40,046 nucleotides of DNA from Gnetum montanum. Taxonomy: Eukaryota > Streptophyta > Gnetopsida > Gnetales > Gnetaceae. This document shows positions 20,445 through 29,514 of this stretch, piece after piece. Each line of letters opens with the position of its first letter. Positions within the stretch are counted from its first letter, which is position 1. The notes beneath the pieces are model-generated. The model made no database searches. It was not told the DNA's origin and saw only the letters and a list, made by a program, of their open reading frames with translations. The translations under genes and the position numbers were made by a program. The stretch is taken from NCBI GenBank assembly GCA_015680685.1, contig MNCI01030123.1, forward strand, positions 506,692 through 546,737, given 5' to 3'.

Positions 20445-22137
20445 ATGGCTAAGGGAAAATAACTAAGGCTTCTCCAATAGTAGCTATTTGTGCATTTTAC
20501 TCTCAAATTAATGGCTCACAAGAAGAATGTAATGTCCAAGGATGCTCCCAGAAGGAATAACAAGTCAAAGAAAGCTTCTTCCAGTGTTACAAACTCCTAC
20601 ACTCCTTAGCTTTGCTCTGTTGACACCCAACATAGATTTGAGGTAACTCGTTGTATTACCATTGTCTTTGAAAGATCCCTTTGTTTTCAACAGTAGTATC
20701 AAAAAAATTTATGGAATTTTTTCAAGTGTTGAATTGGATGACATTTATCTCTACGAATTTTTATGTTTTTGAAATTCTCATTAAGGAATTTTATAGCAAT
20801 ATTATGATTTCAAATGCTAGTGTTGGTGCTTTTACCATACTGTTGGGAGATTGTTGATTGAAGTCACCTCTTAAGTTGTAAATGGCATCACCTCTTAAGT
20901 TGTAAATGGCATCCTTGGAATTTTCAATTCAGATGTTCACCACGTCACTATCTACTCAATGATTGATATTTTTTACAAATGGTGTAATCCTTGTGTCCCA
21001 TGATGAGTTTTGTGATGCTTTGTTTAGGCAGTCTATATCCTTGCATAGTGGAAAAGCTTTTAAGAGCTAGATGGCTTTAGATGCTTTCACCCTCTTTCTT
21101 ATTGTTATGCATAATATTATTATAAAAGGAGGAAGCTATAGTTATTTGTTACCAGCACAAGCCTTTATTCTTTATTGTCTATTTACTAGGTAGCCACTAG
21201 ACTTGGGCCATATCCTATGCAGAGACATGTTAGATCTCTTTACCATGGAGAGAGTCTATAGGGATCCTCATATCATCAATTTATTGATTTGTTAGAGAGG
21301 TGTTCCCAGTCCTGATATCCCTTTGCTTAAAGGGAAGATGAGCCTCAATGAGAATTCGAAAAAGAGGAGCTCCACCCATGTTGAGGCACCAAAAACTAGC
21401 ACTTGGCCAGAAAAGCTAAGGAAGAAGGTATTTGCATCACCATCTTGGGCCTCGCCTTAGTTGAGGGGGTCCAAATCAATTGGTGGCCAAATAAGATCCA
21501 CTCTCAAGAAGCTACTCAGGCCATTTGCTCATACCATTAGGATGATTGGCAGGACCCTCTCTTACCTTTGTAAGAGAATGGATGCAGTTGGAGTACCTCC
21601 TTCTCCACATGGACAACAATTTAAGGAGATCACTAATCCTCCCATGTCAAATAGTGAGGAGGACTGTCTAGCTCCAACTAGACACTCAGCAGTAGCTAGG
21701 TCATCCTAGGCATATGGTTCAAGAAATACATTTGATTTAGATAAGCTTAATGCATCACCTACACAAGTTCAGGGAGAGATTCCTAATCCCATGCAACCTG
21801 GACCTAGTTCTCTCTCTCATGATGATGCTCCACAAACTTTTGAGTAGCAAGTCATGAGAGCATTTTTGGACCTTCTTCTCAATGGAAACCAATGGACCTT
21901 ATCACATCATCCTCTTAGCAAGCTCTGATTCATCCACCCGCTTCATCCCAATTTCAAGTGAAGATTTATCCATTAAAAGCTCTTATCCATTTTTCATTGT
22001 CTGATGATGATGATGAGCAACACATCTTGAGTGCCAACACCACTAGTGACAGTGATGAGGAGGATACTTATAGGGCCTCTCATGTAGCAATTGCTACTAA
22101 TAATGAGTTCGATGATGCTACCAAGGTTAGTGATTAA
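20445..22137 (+). pseudogene. extra ORF remnant in the SIRE-like element, plant transposon-protein-like
   Basis: The ATG at 20445 follows a pyrimidine-rich 5'UTR-like stretch. The start is basic (APRRNNKSKKASSS). Later pieces include RFEVTRCITIVFERSLCF, ILIKEFYSNIMISNASVGAF, HDEFCDALFRQSISLHSGK, ALDAFTLFLIVMHNII, DLGHILCRDMLDLF and an acidic end (SDSDEEDTY). The E-F-Y-x-N segment and the order resemble the 'putative plant transposon protein' domain (PF20167-like) found in plant retroelement ORFs. Function is unknown. It stands where an env-like ORF is found in SIRE elements, but I see no signal peptide or clear membrane anchor. Stops and frameshifts break it. Confidence 0.45.
20864..20911 (+). 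repeat. perfect 24-bp tandem duplication inside the ORF remnant
   Basis: TCACCTCTTAAGTTGTAAAT plus GGCA occurs twice without a mismatch (20864-20887 and 20888-20911). It keeps the frame (8 codons) and includes a stop in each copy, so it arose after the gene had died. Confidence 0.9.
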
Positions 22138-22522
22138 GTTCTCTAATGATGATTCCTTCTTTTGGGTGATGTTTAAAAAGGAGAGTTTTTTGAACATTTG
22201 TGGATTTTGGATTTTATGGACAATTGTATACTAGTGTACATGGATATGTATTTTGGCCTCTGTATGTGATGGTAGACAATAGTATTGTTATTGATCGTAT
22301 AATGTTTATGGATAGTTTAGCATTTGGATAATTTAGGGAGACATCCTCGTGTTATCTTTTTTAATCCATTGCCTTGAGCTTTTTATTTCTATTCCCATGT
22401 TACCCTCAACTACCATTGGAATTTATTTGTCTTAAATACTTTTATTTATCATTTAATTTATGTGCTATGAATGGTACTAATCCATTTTCTTAAGTTTTAG
22501 ACATCACCAAAAAGGGAAAGAT
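22138..22522 (+). other. 3' untranslated segment and PPT of the SIRE-like element
   Basis: Non-coding AT-rich sequence ends in CACCAAAAAGGGAAAGAT, a polypurine tract, immediately before the LTR. Confidence 0.6.
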
Positions 22523-23655
22523 TGTTAACCTTTTGGTATGTTAAAAGCTTAAAATATAGAATGTATGTGTATGATTGATTTTGCAGGGGCATGAACAAGA
22601 ACTTCACAAAAAGATTTGAGAAGTCAAGGAAATGAGATCTACATCAAGTTGTTTAATTGAAAACTACATGGGTAAGATGAGAGCATGGATGAAAATGGAG
22701 TCTACAAATCAAACTAAGATGTTTCAAGGATTGCCAAAAAGACAAATTGACAAGAGAATGCCTTAGACTTCAAAGTTCAAAAGTTCAATAGACATCTTTA
22801 AAAAATAGTAGAAATTTATCTTCATAGTAGACATCTATGGCAAGACATCTCACAGTAGACATCTCACTGTTCAGGTAGAAGTCTGTCCTACATTGAGGGC
22901 TATCTTAAATAGATGTCTAAACTTGGAAGTAGACATGTACAGTAGTCATTGCATGAATTTCAAGGAACTTTTAGAAACTCTGAGGCTATAAGAAAATGCC
23001 AAAATATTGGGAATTGTGCAAGCATTATTCACCAAACGTTCTATCATTGGCTATTCTAAGCAATTCTATTCTTGCTCTTCATTGTAATATCATTTACTTG
23101 ATTGTGATTGTACAGAGCTTCAAGTACATGGATTTATAAATTTAGTTACACTCTTTTCTTTCTTTCTTGTAGTCTTGCAAGGTTGATGTGCTTCTTGTGA
23201 GAAGACATTCTTGTTGAGCTTGTCAAGATCCTACGGGATTGAATGGTTTTGGGGCATCAAAACACTCTATAGTAGAGCTTAGTTTTATAAAGGTTGTGGA
23301 ATCCTCTAAACCACATTTTGAGCTTGTTAGGACCTTGGAAGGTTTAGTGGTTTCACAGCGAAAAAATACTTTAGAGCGGACCTCAAAGCTTGTACAAGGA
23401 GTGGTGCTCTTCAAACCACATTTTTGAAGAAACAAAGTCCAAAGGTATGCACGAATTCTACCCTCAAAGTGTGGACATACCCAAGTTGGCGAACCACGTA
23501 AAATTCGGTGTGCTCTTGTGGCTAGTGCATTTTAATTGGGGAACTTACTCAATCCCCCTTCTAAGTTCTCGATCCACAATGGTAACCTTTATTAAGATAT
23601 TCATTATTTGATTTTCTTTGAATATGAGCAAATCAAGATGCTATTCTTACAACCT
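22523..23655 (+). repeat. 3' LTR of the SIRE-like element
   Basis: It starts TGTTAACCTTTTGG after the PPT. It contains a second AGACATCT cluster (22790-22945), then sequence such as 'gaaccacgtaaaattcggtg' (about 23490-23515), which is common near the end of SIRE-type LTRs. The 3' border is placed near 23655 ('attcttaca') without a second copy for comparison. Overlapping small frames on both strands at 23223-23611 are not genes. Confidence 0.65.
22790..22945. repeat. AGACATCT-type motif cluster in the SIRE-like LTR
   Basis: About seven copies of TAGACATCT or TAGATGTCT and close variants lie in the U3 part of the LTR. Confidence 0.7.
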
Positions 23656-24469
23656 ATCTATGACAAAAGGCACTTCAAGTGTCTTTTTTGGTGTAATATT
23701 TGAATTATGAAATTTTTTTCTTTTGTAATATTCAAAAAGTATTTAAACATTCTAATTTATGTAACATTGATTTGTTCGCCATGTTGTTTTTTATAGCATA
23801 ACATTTAATAGCCTATAAGTTGGATGGGTCATGAGTCATTGAGGATGAGTTGCATGTGTTTCTTTTCTATGCCCACCCATATGAGATAGTGTTATAATGT
23901 TATAGCAAAAGACTTATATAGTTTGTTTTGGTTGCCCTATTTGCTGACAAGTCAATTTGTAGAGTTCTTATTTTTCATAAAAATGTAATATTTGTCTAAT
24001 AAATTTTGTAGGCTTTTGGACTTAATAAAACTTTGGTTTCAATTTCATAAATTTGGAGTCATGATAAGGTGCTAGTTTCTCAGCCACTTGAAGAGGTTAG
24101 CCTTTCCCTCATCTACCAACTCTTGTGGGACTTGCATAGCAGGATGAGCACTGTGGCTGCAAGTGATCGATCCTTCCATGTTTGGATATTAATTTGCCAA
24201 ATTCTGGATGACCCTCCTTGTTTGTTTGAATATTAATTTGCAAAATTTTCTTTTCAGCTTTGATGAGATGTGTTTTTTTTTTCTTTTTTTGCATACTGCA
24301 CCACTAACATATCTGTATTTTAACCATCTGGAATGAATTTTATTTTATAATTTGATTGATTTGGATTGGATTGCAACAAATTAACTTGGAATTTTCATTT
24401 ATCTTTAACCATTATTTAGATTGGAAGGTAATTTGTCGATTTGTATCTTTTATCATTGCGCAGAAAATA
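23656..24469. other. AT-rich spacer; one possible exon-like frame at 24051-24224
   Basis: Mostly featureless. The frame beginning WSHDKVLVSQPLEEVSL near 24051 is open for about 56 codons, but overlaps an open minus-strand frame and matches no family I know. A diverged local duplication, 'ggatattaatttgccaaatt' and 'gaatattaatttgcaaaatt', lies at about 24184-24250. Confidence 0.3.
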
Positions 24470-24877
24470 TTTCCATAGTCTACCCAAAATCCGCAAGAAG
24501 CTATAGCAGATTACAGAGGCTTGGGAAACTTCGCCTTCTTGTAATTGTGCCGGTTTTAGTCTCAAGGAATGTCCCCTAGGCAGAGTTTGATTATTGCGTT
24601 GACGTGGAGGGAATTTAATTTAAGTGCATGATATATATCTTTAATTGTGAGCGAGATGGACAAGTACCCCTAGATTTACATTGGAGGATTCTGCAGCGAA
24701 GAAAACAAAGCATCGGAGAGGAGAACCCGATGTGAGTTTACACAAAAGACCGGTGAGTTGTTTATTTAAGGGCGACACACCCGTTCATGATCCATGATCG
24801 ACAAAGAAATAACAGCGCTGCGGTACATATTACTGTAGAGGAGGAGACTGTAGAAGACTCCTGGGAAGCCGCCAACA

Positions 24878-24900
24878 GCATATGCTAACGAGCTAGCTCG
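24878..24900. promoter_or_regulatory. two adjacent perfect palindromes
   Basis: GCATATGC (24878-24885) and CGAGCTAGCTCG (24889-24900) lie 3 bp apart, just upstream of the possible exon 1. They could be dimer protein-binding sites; no known factor is assigned. Confidence 0.4.
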
Positions 24901-25212
24901 CGCTCTCTCCGGCTGTTGCATGACGTACAGAAATAAATAAACATTTATAGGGAAAATGAAATGGTGGAAAATTAAGCAGCAACAGAAAGGAGCGGAGAGA
25001 TGAGATACGAGAGGAAATAACGAGGGAAGCAGGTAAGACGCTGATCTTCCCTTTGCCTTAATATGACTTGCCGAGAAATCCCTTCTCGAATCCTGTCCGA
25101 TCCAGTGATTGATGAGTGAGTTGGTGACATTAGTCTTAGCTAAGCCCTAGTACCAGACTAGGAAGCCAAGCCAAGCCTCAGAGTCAGTCAGTCAATCAGG
25201 AATCAGCTGAAG

Positions 25213-25263
25213 AGGAGAGGAGAGGCGAGGAGAAGAGAAGAGGCACAGGCACAGGCACAGGCC
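25213..25263. repeat. GA-rich run and CAGGCA microsatellite
   Basis: A (GGAGA)n-like purine run is followed by three CAGGCA units. The reverse complement of the latter recurs as CTGTGCCTGTGCCTGTGG at 25988-26005. Confidence 0.7.
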
Positions 25264-25363
25264 TCGCCTTGTTGCGCTCAACTCTGCTGCCGCGCTTGCT
25301 GCGTGCGTGTGAGCATAAATATGGCTTCTTGTCACATTGAGAGTGAATGATTGATTGAGTAAC

Positions 25364-25413
25364 AGCAATAATACCAATATCATATCAAAGCAATAATACA
25401 AATATCATATCAA
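25364..25413. repeat. 25-bp tandem duplication
   Basis: 'agcaataataccaatatcat' plus 'atcaa' is repeated directly (25364-25388, 25389-25413) with one mismatch. Confidence 0.85.
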
Positions 25414-26492
25414 ATATGAGGGAAAGGAAATGGCATGACATAGCATGGCTTTCCACTGAGACGAGACCAGACGATGGTGCTTCTTATCCACATCCACTTG
25501 CACTGATTGCAATTGGACAATGGTGCGTCCTCTTTCTCTTTCTTTCTTTCTCTGTTTCTTTATTTGTGTGTAAAGTGCAAACACAATCATGGTGCAGGTG
25601 CTGCTCCTTTCAATTGTTGCGTGGGCGATTTTATTTTGTTTTGTTTGGGGTTGAGTGTGCAGTGCAGTGCTTTGTGTGTGTGCGGCGTGCGCGCAGTTTC
25701 AGTCACTCAGTCACTGTTTGTTTGTATTTATGTACCTTCTTCGTTGTGTAGTTGGGTTCGGTTTGCTTGTAATGCCTCACAGCGACAGCCTCCATTCATT
25801 ATTTCTTCTTTCAGTGGGGGTGGAAGTAGAAAGTTGCCATCTACCACGCCGACGCTCATACTCAATTTGCTATTTTGATGTTTATTTTCAGGATTGGATT
25901 CCCTCCGTCTATGGGTGAGGCGAGTAATGGCTGCAATTGCAATTGGAATTAGAATGGGACTTGGAATGGACATTTAACATTGGCATGGCTGTGCCTGTGC
26001 CTGTGGCTGTGACTCTGATTACTGGATGGATGATAGGGGCATCAACAAGAAGAGGTGGAGAAATAAATTAACGTAATGATGATGATGATGATATTAGGAT
26101 AGCAAAGTTAAGGAAAGAATGTTTGTTGGGCCCCGCGCTGAGGTGAGGTGTGGTGCCTTTGTGCTTAGAGCAACAAGGAAGTGAGTGCGTCCATTCCAGT
26201 GGATGGATTGGCTGGACCTTATTCAACGTACAAGCGAGTGCGTGCATTGTGTTTGTGATGATGGATTGGCTGCGCATTCAACAGTTGAGCCAACGAAACA
26301 ATTGTGCTGTGCCTGAAATTGTGCATCATTTTCTCACCGAAATGTGGATGTCAATGAGCCATAAGTTCAATGGCCTTGAAAATCAAACTCAGCTTCAGCA
26401 GCCAAACCTCTGGGCAAAGCATCTGAGACAGTAGACAGTAGGAATACGAATCGGATCCATATCTCTCCCTGCAAAAGCAAAGCTAAGATATA

Positions 26493-26506
26493 AATAAATA
26501 AATAAA
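26493..26506 (+). terminator. overlapping AATAAA poly(A) signals
   Basis: Three overlapping AATAAA hexamers form the 3' side of the CpG island on the plus strand. They could end a transcript starting in the island, but could also be a simple (AAAT)n repeat. Confidence 0.3.
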
Positions 26507-26626
26507 ACAGGGAAAGAGAGAGATCGCAACGGCTTGTTACCGTTTTCTCTTGATTTTACTGGGACTGGCAACACTGTGCAAGTAAAAAGAAAAACAGACA
26601 CTCGTTTAGACAAACTGATATCTAAC

Positions 26627-26720
26627 ACAGGTTGTCTTAGTGGTAAGATACTAAGATATCTTTTTAATATTAGCACGTTCTAGGTTGGCTCTTAAATTTT
26701 TCTTTGAACATTATTTTGGA
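26627..26720 (+). mobile_element. possible tRNA-derived SINE head
   Basis: 'ggttgtcttagtggtaagat' (26630-26649) fits the Pol III A box and D-arm of plant tRNA-related SINEs. 'taggttggctctt' (26681-26693) stands where a B box (GGTTCGANTCC) is expected but is poor. The body and 3' tail were not delimited and no target-site duplication was found. Confidence 0.4.
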
Positions 26721-27495
26721 GGCTTTTTCTTTAATGGAGAGATATTTATATTTCATCTTTTTCCTAAAAATTCAACAAAGGTTTTAGAAGTTGGAAAGCT
26801 CAACATTGATGTTTCCAACTAAATTAAATCCAAATATAAGCATGTGAGTTGAGATGAGAGTTTGAGACGCCAATGGATTTCTTTCATTCAAGGATTCCGA
26901 AAGCATGCAAAGTACATAAAGATAGTTTTCCAAGTTCTAGACTTATCATTTTAATGTATTTCTTTTTGATAACAAATCAGCAATGATGGTTTGGGTACCA
27001 TTTAGATCAAAATTTAAAGGATAATTTAGCATAGATGCATTGTGTTGATCATGTTCTTTTGTCACTCCATTCTAAATAGTATTGTCAATTTAAAAACACA
27101 AACAAACAATTATATTGAAATAAATTTTTATCTAATATTTATTGTCTTATAGGTTAACATATCTTTAATATGTTCTTTAATAACAAGAGATTTTGAAGTT
27201 AAATTTTAATTTACCTTAAAATTTAGCTATAGTTTTCTTTTGACAAATAAAATATTTTTGAAATGAAATGAAATTGAAGCTTTATTATGTTAGAAGACCC
27301 ATAGGTTCTATGGGATAAATATTATATTTTCATGAAAAATAAAGATAAGACTTTACAAATTGATCAAGTAGCAATGGGGTAGCAAGAACAAATCATACAA
27401 GGTTTTTGTTGTAACATTATATCACTTTCTCAAATAGGTGGTCATAGCACAAGAAAGAAAAACATGTAACATATCTTCAAGGGCTCATAACCTAG
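26721..27495. other. AT-rich spacer without recognisable genes
   Basis: No domain or repeat was recognised. The last bases, AAGGGCTCATAACCTAGAG (27477-27495), align with the PPT region before the related LTR at 19208 and may be a decayed PPT. Confidence 0.4.
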
Positions 27496-27567
27496 AGTAG
27501 GGACACCTCTTTCGATTCCCTTGTTCTCTTCCCTACGTGTGTGTTTCTATAGATTTCAAGCTTTGTG

Positions 27568-27737
27568 GAGACATCTTGGAGGCAAATGAGATGTCTTGCT
27601 TGAGATTTGGGATTTTTTGGAGACATCTGAAAACTTCAGGAGATGTCTACGATGTTTGACAATCATTGTGAGTGAGACATCTCACAGGACTGTGAGATGT
27701 CTCAAGAAATGCTAAGACATCTCAGTTGAGACATCTT
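27568..27737. repeat. AGACATCT-type motif cluster in the chromovirus LTR
   Basis: Eight copies of GAGACATCT or its reverse AGATGTCTC occur in 170 bp, in alternating orientation. Further scattered copies lie at about 27884, 28235, 28255 and 28290. Confidence 0.85.
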
Positions 27738-27880
27738 AGGCAATTTGAGGCAATTTTTCAAACATTTTGAGGTGCTTTTGGCAAATTTGAGGCACTTCTA
27801 GCAAATTTGAGGTGCTCTTTGGTAAGTTTTTATGACGCTTTGGCAAATTTGAGGCACTTTTGGTAAATTTGTGGTGTTTC
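27735..27880. repeat. minisatellite, about seven units of 21 bp
   Basis: Units follow the pattern 'ttggcaaatttgaggcactt' with substitutions. Units 3, 4, 6 and 7 are the best conserved. Confidence 0.8.
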
Positions 27881-28077
27881 TAGGAAGACGTCTCTAATGA
27901 AGATGGGACATCCCAAGTGAGGCTAAGCCATCTCAATCGAAGGACTTAGACTGACCCAAACCATCAACCTTTACTTTATCAGTAACTAGCGCATAATAGA
28001 TGTTGGTCAACAAGTGATAGAATGGAAATAGGTGGAGAAAAGTGGCAGCATCCATCCCATCAGTCATATTGACCCAT

Positions 28078-28155
28078 AGCAGAGTAGAGGGGTAGAACCA
28101 ATGAAGCAGGGAAGGGAGAACCTTCCCCTTACCTCCTCCTTCCCCCTACTCTGCT
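28078..28155. repeat. 78-nt foldback in the chromovirus LTR
   Basis: Outer arms AGCAGAGTAG (28078-28087) and CTACTCTGCT (28146-28155) are exactly complementary. Inner arms GGGAAGG (28109-28115) and CCTTCCC (28121-28127) close a 5-nt loop. The region between the arms pairs only in part. Confidence 0.7.
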
Positions 28156-28939
28156 CGAGCCTCTCAAACTAGTTCTTTCAGTCAACTAGGTTTTGCTTGG
28201 ATGAATTAGCTTCTTGTCCAATAATGGCTCGATTGGAGATGTCTTAGGCTAAGATGAGACATCCCACTTGCTAGAAATATTTCCTAGTGAGACATCTTGG
28301 GGAGGTTAGAGATTACCCAAATAGGAAAGAAAACTTATGAAATTGCCTATTCTAATTTGAGAAATAGCCAAGAGAAGATGGAAAATAGATGGAAATAGCT
28401 AAAGATCCTCAAGTAGAGTTAGAGAAAGGTTTCTAGGTATCTCATCTTTTCTTTGCCAATAATTATTGGCTTGTTTCATGATTTTACCATCATGCGAGGT
28501 CATGAGAGCTGTCTTTGTAAGAGCTTTTAAGTTAAGGAGAGCTTAGTCAAAGTGTGATATAGTACATTGAGTGAGTACATATGTGGTTGTAGCTTCAAGG
28601 TAAATGTGTGGTGTCTTGGCCTATGTGTTCTTCTCTCTTGTATACTTATGAGTTAAGATCTCATTCTTGGTTATGGGAAGGACTCTTCATTAGCTATGTC
28701 TTGCTTTGAGAACAACCATTATATGATTGTAGAGCCTCATGCTCTATAGCATTGTTTGAGTGTTTTGAGAGGTTTTGGATTTTTTTGTGGATTATGGAAC
28801 CTTTTTGTAATCTTCTCTTTGAATAATTGAAGATAGCTAATTTTCTTATTTTCTAGCAAATTAATTATCTACTTATAATATTTGGATTTAGTGTTAGAAG
28901 GAGATTTAATATTAGAGTAAACCTACTCTAGCTAAATAT

Positions 28940-28951
28940 TGGTATTGGAGC
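28940..28951 (+). other. primer-binding site, initiator-Met tRNA type
   Basis: TGGTATTGGAGC differs from the iMet PBS (TGGTATCAGAGC) at two bases. Confidence 0.75.
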
Positions 28952-28999
28952 TTTGTGTCAATTGTTATTTATATTTGGTTGAGGATTTTGTCAATTTTA

Positions 29000-29514
29000 G
29001 ATGATGCCTAAGAAGAAATAGGTGCAAGTCCTAAATAGAGACATGGAAAGCATGAAGTCTACCTTCTAACTAATGGTTGCTTGGTTGGATGAAATCAACA
29101 TAAAGGTAGATAGAAATGCCAATCCCAATTGTATTTAGACATGCAGAGATGATAAACATTCATGTTTAGATTAAGAAGTTTCACAACTTGGTGTATATGG
29201 AGTGGATGATTAGGAAGGATAATCCAACCATGAGAATGTAGGAATCCATCAATCAAGGATTCCAATGGGAGGGAATTCTATTCTTTGGATGAGAATTCTA
29301 AGGGATTTAACAGTGGTAACTACTTCTTCTCTTGAAAAGCTTAACGAAAAGGATGAGGCAAGACTTGATAGAGCATTCAAAAATGTTGAAAGACTTCCAT
29401 ATGTTAAGTTAAAGACTTTCAATGCTATAGATGGCACTAATGATTTTTCAAGTTGGTTGGAGGCACTTGAGAAGCACTTTGAGTTGGAAGAGATACCAAA
29501 TCACTTGAGGGTAT
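29000..29514 (+). pseudogene. chromovirus gag, N-terminal part, interrupted by insertion
   Basis: A basic start near 29000 (MPKKK then a stop) leads to LMVAWLDEINIKVDRNAN, consistent with the coiled coil at the start of chromovirus gag. The frame 29265-29514 ends VKLKTFNAIDGTNDFSSW and LEALEKHFELEEIPNHLRV, the 'F.G..d..dWl..iE..F....i' opening of the capsid domain. At that point the coding sequence is cut by TGTTAGATCC, the LTR of the next element. The rest of gag should lie beyond the window's right end. Confidence 0.8.

Larger units (their letters stand above)
19306..23655 (+). mobile_element. 5'-truncated SIRE-like Ty1/Copia element
   Basis: The order is gag remnant, a second ORF, a PPT (GGGAAAGA) directly abutting TGTTAACC, and a 1.1-kb 3' LTR. 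The 'aaaaagggaaagattgtta' junction is typical of SIRE/Maximus elements, which often carry an extra ORF. No 5' LTR and no PR-INT-RT-RH are visible, so a deletion removed them. Confidence 0.65.
25033..25891 (+). other. candidate intron
   Basis: CAG|GTAAGA fits the plant donor consensus. The acceptor region 'tattttgatgtttattttcag' (ending 25891) has a plausible branch site and a T-rich tract. An alternative acceptor 'atttcttctttcag' ends at 25814. The upstream purine-rich segment would be an exon with a tiny ATG frame of 6 codons. This is inferred from signals only; no transcript data are available. Confidence 0.3.
24470..26620. other. CpG-retaining, non-transposon island: candidate host regulatory or transcribed region
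   Basis: Unlike the flanks, this 2.1-kb stretch keeps dozens of CpG dinucleotides (for example 'ctcgcgctctctccggc' near 24897 and 'gcggcgtgcgcgcag' near 25682) and has no retroelement motif. It holds ACGT-core bZIP-type sites (TGACGTGG 24600-24607, TGACGTAC 24921-24928), a strong donor CAG|GTAAGA at 25030-25038, acceptors at 25814 and 25891, and overlapping AATAAA signals at 26493-26506. Open frames at 25507-25878 (123 codons) and 26150-26434 (94 codons) match nothing I know. It may be a lncRNA, a gene 5' end or a low-copy fragment. Confidence 0.5.
27496..28934 (+). repeat. 5' LTR of a chromovirus copy
   Basis: Its first 100 bp align with 19208-19305, and an initiator-Met PBS follows its end, so it is a 5' LTR of about 1.44 kb. 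It holds an AGACATCT cluster (27568-27737), a 21-bp minisatellite (27735-27880) and a foldback (28078-28155). The terminal TG and CA appear mutated to AG and TA, so the borders are judged by homology and by the PBS. Confidence 0.7.

Noticed and set aside
23223-23611. Three overlapping small frames on both strands
   Set aside because: All lie inside the SIRE-like LTR, overlap each other and match no protein family.
25416-25751. 111-codon frame in the CpG island
   Set aside because: It overlaps two other plus-strand frames, is low-complexity (Ser/Phe/Cys/Leu) and lies in the candidate intron; not accepted as a gene.
25245-26005. Long inverted repeat from CAGGCA runs at 25245 and their complement at 25988
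   Set aside because: Both are short microsatellite-like runs; pairing over 740 bp is probably chance.
26631-26700. A tRNA gene
   Set aside because: Only an A-box-like part is good; the B box is poor and no cloverleaf or acceptor stem can be drawn. A SINE head is more likely.
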